A DNA stretch of 7,984 bases from an uncultured Flavobacteriales bacterium (GTDB lineage Bacteria > Bacteroidota > Bacteroidia > CAIKAF01), in contig CALEWF010000154.1 of NCBI GenBank assembly GCA_937925455.1, positions 1 through 7,984 of the forward strand, given 5' to 3'. Below the pieces are notes generated by a model. That model did no database searches. It saw only the letters and a program-made list of their open reading frames with translations, and was not told the origin of the DNA. Positions 1-4,283 of this stretch are shown in pieces. Numbering within the stretch: position 1 is the stretch's first letter; each line of letters opens with the position of its first letter. The position numbers and the translations under genes were made by a program.

Positions 1-125
1 TTTTTATTAAAAATTTCAAACCAATCATTAAAAAAGAAGAAAAGCCGGTAAAAGTAGAGGAAGAAGTAAAGCCTAAAACTGAAGACAAAAAAGACACTAA
101 GCCTAAATCAAGCGGTAAGAAATAA
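1..125 (+). CDS. C-terminal fragment of an unidentified protein with a K/E-rich tail
   Basis: An open frame enters from the left edge (codons begin at position 3) and stops at TAA 123-125, giving about 40 residues. It opens with a short stretch containing FIKNFKPII and then becomes very rich in Lys and Glu with several Pro (KPVKVEEE, KPKTEDKK) and ends SSGKK. Such charged, low-complexity tails occur at the cytoplasmic end of many membrane or nucleic-acid-binding proteins, so the family cannot be told from this piece. The frame is credible as coding because it is open to the edge and its stop lies directly against a strong intrinsic terminator. I do not recognise the gene. Confidence 0.6.
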   Translation, partial: FIKNFKPIIKKEEKPVKVEEEVKPKTEDKKDTKPKSSGKK

Positions 126-152
126 AAAAAGGTGGCTAACCCACCTTTTTTT
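124..152. terminator. Bidirectional intrinsic terminator between convergent genes
   Basis: A perfect 12-bp inverted repeat: A7-GGTGG (124-135), loop CTAAC (136-140), CCACC-T7 (141-152). The GGTGG/CCACC stem followed by a T run can be read from either strand, since the A run becomes a T run on the minus strand. It overlaps the stop codon of the left fragment and lies 16 bases past the stop of the minus-strand metallopeptidase gene, so it probably ends both transcripts. Confidence 0.9.
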
Positions 153-168
153 ATTTCAGTCAATTTAA

Positions 169-858
169 TCAATCCCTATTTCCAAGGTATTGTAAAATGT
201 AATATAGCAGCACAGTGAGGGATGATAATGCTGCAATAACATAAGTTGTTGCAGCTAAACTTAGTGCTTTAGTAGCTTTGGTATGTTCTTCACCATATGT
301 CAGGCCGGTGCTGTTTAGCCACACCAAACCTCTGCGAGTAGCATCAAATTCAACCGGTAATGTAACGAGTGAAAATAAGGTGATTGCACCTTGGCAGGCT
401 ATAATAATTAATAAAGCTAAATCATAACTAAACCAATGAAAAGCAAATGCTCCTAAAAGCGATGCGATGAAAATAAAATTAATAATTTGACTGCTAAAAT
501 GAACGATGGGAACCATAGCAGAACGAAATTGTAAAAACGGATAAGCCGTAGCGTGTTGTACTGCATGTCCGCATTCATGGGCTGCAACGGCTGCTGCTGC
601 AATGTTGGTTCCGTTATATACTTCCGGACTTAAGTTTACTGTTTTATTGGCCGGATTGTAATGGTCTGTTAAATGTCCGGGTACACATGTAACTTGTACA
701 TCGTACAATCCGTTGTCACGCAACATTTTTTCAGCCACTTCTCTACCGGTAAGGCCACTGCGCAAAGGTACTTTAGAATAAGCTGCAAATCGGTTTTTCA
801 ATGCAAATCCAACCGCCATGCTTAGCAACATGAATCCGATGATGATGATAAATAACAT
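169..858 (-). CDS. Membrane zinc metallopeptidase, YugP / Zn_peptidase_2 (PF04298) type
   Basis: A 229-residue integral membrane protein. The zinc-binding HExxH motif is HECGH at residues 94-98 in the context AAHECGHAVQH. A conserved downstream PVEFDATRR segment contains E170, the likely third metal ligand. Residues 61-75 (GHLTDHYNP..KTVNLS) match the conserved block before the active site in this family. Hydrophobic segments lie at about 2-20, 116-136, 147-167 and 199-222. The length is close to Bacillus YugP (about 225 aa). The family is predicted to be a neutral zinc peptidase of the inner membrane, but its natural substrates are poorly known, so the function rests on motifs only. The start ATG (complement of 856-858) directly precedes a typical N-terminal membrane anchor, and I see no strong Shine-Dalgarno. 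The gene is divergent from surE and convergent with the left-edge gene, so it is probably transcribed alone. Confidence 0.93.
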   Translation of the reverse strand: MLFIIIIGFMLLSMAVGFALKNRFAAYSKVPLRSGLTGREVAEKMLRDNGLYDVQVTCVPGHLTDHYNPANKTVNLSPEVYNGTNIAAAAVAAHECGHAVQHATAYPFLQFRSAMVPIVHFSSQIINFIFIASLLGAFAFHWFSYDLALLIIIACQGAITLFSLVTLPVEFDATRRGLVWLNSTGLTYGEEHTKATKALSLAATTYVIAALSSLTVLLYYILQYLGNRD

Positions 859-1009
859 AGGTACTCTTTTTTTAAACTTTATTACAAATTACTATCCAAT
901 TTTTTAATTTTAAAAACAACCAAGGTTTAAAAAATGTTGCAAGGTCTTGTAATACCTGTTATATCAAGCTTTTTTATCTGATTGATTGACTTCGATGGTG
1001 AGGTGTCAA

Positions 1010-1029
1010 ACTGTCATAATTCTGACAGT
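1010..1029. promoter_or_regulatory. Perfect inverted repeat upstream of surE, candidate operator
   Basis: ACTGTCA (1010-1016), six-base spacer, TGACAGT (1023-1029): a perfect 7-bp dyad. An extra direct half-site TGTCA lies at 1004-1008, eight bases before the left half-site. The dyad lies 22 bases upstream of the candidate -7 box at 1051, so it would sit at about -35 to -55, where an activator, or a repressor blocking the -33 element, could bind. It has no T run, so it is not terminator-like. The cognate regulator is unknown. Confidence 0.4.
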
Positions 1030-1050
1030 CCTTCACTGAAAAAAAATGAG

Positions 1051-1058
1051 TAGGTTTG
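1051..1058 (+). promoter_or_regulatory. Candidate -7 promoter box for the surE cluster
   Basis: TAGGTTTG matches the Bacteroidota -7 consensus TAnnTTTG exactly and lies 37 bases before the surE ATG. Transcription would start near 1065, giving a short leader of about 30 bases. No good TTTG -33 box is seen at the usual distance, which would fit dependence on a factor bound at the dyad 1010-1029. This is inferred from the motif only. Confidence 0.45.
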
Positions 1059-1095
1059 TGGTGAATCAATTAGATAATAGATAAGAACAAATGAT

Positions 1096-1875
1096 ATGTC
1101 GCAACGTCCGTTGATTTTAGTTTGTAATGATGATGGAATTTTTGCGCCTGGTATTCAGGCTCTCATTGAAGTAATGCAGGAATTGGGGGAAATTTTGGTT
1201 GTGGCACCTGATAGTCCGCAATCTGGCATGGGGCATGCTATTACCATCAATTCTACATTACGAGTTAACCGCATTCAAAATACCCAAGGTTTGGTAAAAT
1301 ACAGTTGCAGCGGTACACCGGTTGATTGCATTAAAATGGCTGTAAGTAAATTATCAGAACGCCCTATTTCAATGGTAGTATCGGGTATCAATCACGGTTC
1401 AAATTCTTCTATCAATGTAATATATTCCGGTACTATGTCCGCAGCCGTTGAAGGGTGTATTGAAGGTATTCCCAGTATTGGATTTTCCTTGTGTAATTAT
1501 TCTTACGATGCCGATTTTGAATCTTGTAAACCGTACGTAAAAAAAATCGCAGAGTTGGTATTAGAAAAGGGCTTGCCGGAAGGTGTTTGTTTAAATGTAA
1601 ATATCCCATCGGTACATTTTAATAAAATTCAAGGAGTACGGGTTTGCCGTCAAGCTAAAGCATATTGGGAAGAAGAAATGGACGAACGTACCGACCCTCG
1701 GGGCGGAAAATATTATTGGCTAACCGGCGTGTTTAAAAATATGGATGATGGTATAGATACTGATGAGTGGGCATTAGCTAATAATTTTATTTCGGTTGTT
1801 CCAATTCAGATTGACATTACAGCCTACAAAGCCATGGAAGAATTGAAAATGTGGGATTTTAGCATCAATAACTGA
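1096..1875 (+). CDS. surE: 5'/3'-nucleotidase SurE
   Basis: A 259-residue SurE acid phosphatase. The family is metal-dependent and dephosphorylates nucleoside 5'- and 3'-monophosphates in the cytoplasm, with links to stationary-phase and stress survival in other bacteria. The N-terminal metal motif is CNDDGIFAPGI (residues 10-20) with D12 and D13. APDSPQSGMGHAIT (37-50) supplies the conserved Ser (S43). GTPVDCIKMA (73-82) and SGINHGSN (96-103, with N99 the likely fourth ligand) follow, then YSGTMSAAVEG. The length is normal for the family. The start ATG lies six residues before the first beta-strand of the fold, as expected. It is the first gene of a plus-strand cluster with a small membrane-protein gene and lpxB. 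A palindrome and a TAnnTTTG box lie upstream, so it may carry its own regulated promoter. Confidence 0.97.
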   Translation: MSQRPLILVCNDDGIFAPGIQALIEVMQELGEILVVAPDSPQSGMGHAITINSTLRVNRIQNTQGLVKYSCSGTPVDCIKMAVSKLSERPISMVVSGINHGSNSSINVIYSGTMSAAVEGCIEGIPSIGFSLCNYSYDADFESCKPYVKKIAELVLEKGLPEGVCLNVNIPSVHFNKIQGVRVCRQAKAYWEEEMDERTDPRGGKYYWLTGVFKNMDDGIDTDEWALANNFISVVPIQIDITAYKAMEELKMWDFSINN

Positions 1876-1903
1876 AAAACATTTACTTTGAATCATTAAA
1901 AAC

Positions 1904-2221
1904 ATGTTTCAAAAATTTTGGCAAAAAGATGATTTTGGATTTGGGGCATTGATTGGTGCCATTGTACCCATTGTTACATATCTGATTTTAGAAAGCATAG
2001 ACCGTACGGTTATGCAGCTTTGGCATCTTCCATTTTTCTTACTCGATGATACACAGTATGCTCTGGCAGTAGCCGGTAATCTTTTTTTCTTTCGACAATT
2101 TATGGTTAGAAAAATGAAAGACCGCACCGGAAAAGGCATTCTGATGATGACCTTTGTGTATGCATTTATTTACATCCTGCTGTTTTTCTTGCTGGAGATT
2201 AAATACATTTTTAAGCCATGA
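1904..2221 (+). CDS. Small integral membrane protein between surE and lpxB, unknown function
   Basis: A 105-residue protein with three predicted hydrophobic segments at about 12-30, 50-64 and 76-97, joined by short polar loops. A basic loop (FMVRKMKDRTGKG, about 66-78) between the second and third segments suggests that loop faces the cytoplasm. There is no signal peptide or catalytic motif, and I do not recognise a named domain. It lies 28 bases after surE, and its stop overlaps the lpxB start by four bases (ATGA), so it is very probably co-transcribed and translationally coupled with lpxB. My impression is that small membrane proteins sit between surE and lpxB in other Bacteroidota, which would hint at an envelope role, but that is context only. 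A frame on the opposite strand at 1909-2139 is a shadow. Confidence 0.82.
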   Translation: MFQKFWQKDDFGFGALIGAIVPIVTYLILESIDRTVMQLWHLPFFLLDDTQYALAVAGNLFFFRQFMVRKMKDRTGKGILMMTFVYAFIYILLFFLLEIKYIFKP

Positions 2222-3318
2222 AACTTTATGTAATTGCCGGCGAATCTTCCGGTGATTTGCATGCGGCCGGTTTAATACGCGAACTTCGTCGTCGAATTCC
2301 TGATTTGCAGGTACGTGGTATGGGCGGAAAACAACTCATGGCTGAAGGAGTAGATATAAGTCAGGATTATTCCGGACTTAACTTCATGGGATTTATAGAA
2401 GTAGTTAAAAACCTACCGATTATTTTACGGCTTATAAAGCATATCAAAACCGATATTCTTCGTTGGAAGCCCGATGCTATTTTGTTGGTTGATTATCCGG
2501 GTTTTAATTTACGCGTGGCAGAATTTTGCAAAAAAAATGGCATTCGTGTGTTTTATTACATCTCTCCGCAACTCTGGGCATGGAAAGAAAATCGGGTAAA
2601 GAAGGTAAAGAAATATGTGGATGAAATGCTGGTTATTCTTCCGTTTGAAGAAGCCTTTTATGCCCGCCACGATATTCGGGTACACTATGTGGGGCATCCG
2701 CTGCTGGATGCCATTCAGCGTTTCAAAAATTCTGAAACTTCTATTGGGTATTTCGATAAACCCGTGATTGCTTTATTACCCGGAAGCAGAAGGGGAGAAG
2801 TAACCGCCATGTTGCCAACAATGTTAGAAGCTGCCACAGCATTTAAACATCAATATCAAATTGTGATAGCGGGAGCACCTTCGCTACCATCCTCTTTTTA
2901 TCATCCTTTTTTGAAAGATTACCCGCATGTGAAGCTGGTTGAAAATCAAACTTATTCATTACTTCGCATAGCACATGCCGCGTTGGTTACTTCAGGAACA
3001 GCTACACTGGAAACGGCTTTATTCAACGTACCTCAAATAGTTTGTTACAAAGGTAGCCGAATTTCGTACGAAATTGCTAAGCGACTCATCAAGGTAAACT
3101 ATATCTCCTTGGTAAATCTGATTCTTGATAAACCGGTTGTAAAAGAACTAATTCAGCATGAGTTAACAGCTAAAAATTTACAGCAAGAATTAGAATATAT
3201 TTTAAGAGAAGGTAGAGAACCCATGCTCCATGAATATGAATCGTTGCGGCGTATTCTTGGCGAATCCGGAGCTTCATCCCGTGCTGCCGAAACCCTTGCT
3301 TCTTTTATGCATCATTAA
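2218..3318 (+). CDS. lpxB: Lipid-A-disaccharide synthase LpxB
   Basis: A 366-residue GT19 glycosyltransferase. It joins UDP-2,3-diacylglucosamine and 2,3-diacylglucosamine-1-phosphate (lipid X) to make the lipid A disaccharide at the inner face of the cytoplasmic membrane. Family motifs in order: GESSGDLHAA (8-17), GLNFMGFIEV, DYPGFN (92-97), YYISPQLWAW, GHPLLD, LPGSRRGEV (187-195) and SGTATLETAL (259-268), the last in the C-terminal UDP-sugar-binding half. The tail KVNYISLVNLIL is also typical. Length and motif order are complete, with no frameshift. The ATG overlaps the preceding gene's TGA, so translation is probably coupled. No clear hairpin-plus-T terminator follows. The next structured DNA is the GC-rich repeat about 150 bases downstream. 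Confidence 0.98.
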   Translation: MKLYVIAGESSGDLHAAGLIRELRRRIPDLQVRGMGGKQLMAEGVDISQDYSGLNFMGFIEVVKNLPIILRLIKHIKTDILRWKPDAILLVDYPGFNLRVAEFCKKNGIRVFYYISPQLWAWKENRVKKVKKYVDEMLVILPFEEAFYARHDIRVHYVGHPLLDAIQRFKNSETSIGYFDKPVIALLPGSRRGEVTAMLPTMLEAATAFKHQYQIVIAGAPSLPSSFYHPFLKDYPHVKLVENQTYSLLRIAHAALVTSGTATLETALFNVPQIVCYKGSRISYEIAKRLIKVNYISLVNLILDKPVVKELIQHELTAKNLQQELEYILREGREPMLHEYESLRRILGESGASSRAAETLASFMHH

Positions 3319-3470
3319 ATAAGATATCCTAACTACTGCTTTTTATGCTTAAACTTCATTGAACCCATATAAGTCTAATAACTTTTTGAGTTTATATCAT
3401 TCCATATCCAATCACTATTTGTCCGTTTTAATTTTAATCTCAAAGGTTTCAATAGAATTTTTTATTATCC

Positions 3471-3613
3471 GGCTGCCTATGGGGCTGTCCGTTCCAAGTC
3501 CTCGGGGCTCAGCCACACAGGGCATCGGGGTAGCGGTGTCTTCGTGCCCTCAGTCCCGCTACCCCGTGCCCTGTGGGCTTCGCCCCTGCGGGCTTTCCAC
3601 TTCCATCCCCGGC
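3471..3613. repeat. GC-rich palindromic element, candidate dispersed repeat
   Basis: A sharp island of high GC in AT-rich flanks. Its core is a long hairpin. Arm 3512-3536 (GCC, bulged A, CACAGGGCA, bulged T, CGGGGTAGCGG) pairs with 3556-3578 (CCGCTACCCCG, TGCCCTGTG, GGC), giving 23 base pairs with two one-base bulges and a 19-base loop. A second set of alternating GGGC/GCCC/GGGC words (3575-3593) can form competing small hairpins. The palindrome is flanked by two similar sequences in direct orientation, 3483-3501 (GGCTGTCCGTTCCAAGTCC) and 3591-3608 (GGCTTTCCACTTCCATCC). GC-rich palindromes with such TCCnnTTCCA ends resemble REP-like elements that I recall from Bacteroidota intergenic regions. 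Copy number cannot be seen in one window. There is no T run, so it is not a classical terminator. Confidence 0.6.
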
Positions 3614-3853
3614 AGATTAAAAAAATCAAAGATTTTATCACACAAAAATTTTTCAAATTTTAACACTATAAGAAAATGAACTAAACCCATAATTTCCATT
3701 CAAAATTTATTGGCTTGTTTTCAATAAAAAAACCAAGTCAATAAAACAAAAGAAACACAATATGAAAACCTTATTTTTAATTTCTAACGAACAAAAGTGG
3801 GAGTAATTACAATTTTGCTTTTAAGCTTTCTCCACCCACATCAAACAAACCCT

Positions 3854-3861
3854 TATCTTTG
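3854..3861 (+). promoter_or_regulatory. Candidate -7 promoter box for the ccmE-ccmF operon
   Basis: TATCTTTG is an exact match to the Bacteroidota -7 consensus TAnnTTTG, 29 bases before the ccmE ATG. Transcription would start near 3868. The nearest -33-like word is CTTTC (3826-3830), a weak match. A better TTTTG (3813-3817) lies too far upstream. The position just ahead of the first gene of a tight operon supports the call. Confidence 0.5.
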
Positions 3862-3881
3862 TGGTTTAATTTGTATTGAAT

Positions 3882-3886
3882 AAAGG
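3882..3886 (+). promoter_or_regulatory. Ribosome binding site fixing the ccmE start
   Basis: AAAGG lies four bases before ATG 3891. It supports this ATG over the upstream in-frame TTG at 3876, which would add five residues (with Gly-Cys) ahead of a typical Met-Lys-Lys membrane anchor. Confidence 0.5.
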
Positions 3887-3890
3887 TTGT

Positions 3891-4280
3891 ATGAAGAAGT
3901 CTCATATTGTTTTATTACTCATCATTGTCGGAGCCGTGGGCTTGGCATTTTATTCATTACAAAGTTCTGAAACCTACGCTTCATTTTCTGAGGCCATGAA
4001 TGAACCGGACAAAACCTTCCATGTGGTGGGTAAGCTGAATCTGGAAAAGGAAATGGAGTATAATCCGGTGGTAGATGCGAATCTTTTTACGTTTTACCTA
4101 ATTGATAAAGAAGGTCAGGAGAAAAAAGTTTTGCTATACAAATCCAAACCACAAGATTTTGAAAAGTCTGAACAAGTGGTAGTAATTGGTAAAATGCAAG
4201 GCAATGAATTTCACGCCAAAGATGTACTTACCAAATGCCCGTCTAAGTATTCAGATGCCCAAACTCAACAAGTGAAGTAA
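3891..4280 (+). CDS. ccmE: Cytochrome c maturation protein CcmE, CxxxY variant heme chaperone
   Basis: A 129-residue periplasmic heme chaperone anchored by one N-terminal helix (about 5-22, after MKKSH). CcmE receives heme at the outer face of the inner membrane, holds it covalently and hands it to CcmF for attachment to apocytochrome c. The body is a small OB-like beta fold: FHVVGKLN (43-50), LFTFYLID (65-72), VVVIGKMQGNEFHAKDVLTKCPSKY (97-120). In classical CcmE the heme-binding residue is a His in HxxxY. Here the same place reads CPSKY, with C116 and Y120, so this is the CxxxY form known from archaea and Desulfovibrio (System I*). The start is ATG 3891, chosen because of AAAGG just upstream. 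It is the first gene of an operon, three bases before ccmF. The length is somewhat short for CcmE, mainly because of the brief C-terminal tail. Confidence 0.9.
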   Translation: MKKSHIVLLLIIVGAVGLAFYSLQSSETYASFSEAMNEPDKTFHVVGKLNLEKEMEYNPVVDANLFTFYLIDKEGQEKKVLLYKSKPQDFEKSEQVVVIGKMQGNEFHAKDVLTKCPSKYSDAQTQQVK

Positions 4281-4283
4281 CTC

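Larger units (their letters stand above)
3319..3875. other. Non-coding gap between lpxB and ccmE
   Basis: This gap of about 560 bases has no convincing gene. 3319-3470 is AT-rich and featureless. 3471-3613 is a GC-rich structured repeat (own entry). 3614-3760 is AT-rich again, with two small dyads: AAAATC-AAA-GATTTT (3622-3636) and ATTGGCTTG (3709-3717) facing CAAGTCAAT (3734-3742) with one G-U pair. A 14-codon frame (ATG 3762 to TAA 3806) begins MKTLFLISNEQ and stops. The ccmE promoter region fills the rest. A 106-codon frame across the repeat (3359-3679) is not considered a gene. Confidence 0.75.

Noticed and set aside
881..900. Possible -7 box for the minus-strand metallopeptidase gene
   Set aside because: On the minus strand the region reads TAGTAATTTG, which has the wrong spacing for TAnnTTTG and no clear -33 partner. 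Not strong enough to annotate.
1909..2139. Minus-strand 76-codon frame inside the small membrane protein gene
   Set aside because: It is a shadow of the coupled plus-strand gene, with no domain, promoter or start context.
3512..3578. CRISPR-like or riboswitch interpretation of the GC-rich hairpin
   Set aside because: There is a single palindrome with no repeat-spacer periodicity, and it is about 310 bases from the next start codon with a promoter in between, so a riboswitch for ccmE does not fit.
3359..3679. A 106-codon open frame downstream of lpxB
   Set aside because: Its middle is a translation of the GC-rich palindromic repeat and its flanks are AT-rich non-coding DNA. Composition is odd (runs of Ser, Pro, Arg, Cys), there is no ribosome binding site or known domain, and I judge it a chance frame.
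3709..3742. Imperfect inverted repeat as a terminator for lpxB
   Set aside because: The stem is AT-rich with a G-U pair, the loop is 16 bases, no T run follows, and it lies almost 400 bases past lpxB.
3876..3890. Upstream TTG start for ccmE adding five residues including Gly-Cys
   Set aside because: ATG 3891 has AAAGG four bases upstream and opens with the usual MKK membrane anchor. The TTG lies very close to the predicted transcription start, leaving little room for a leader.
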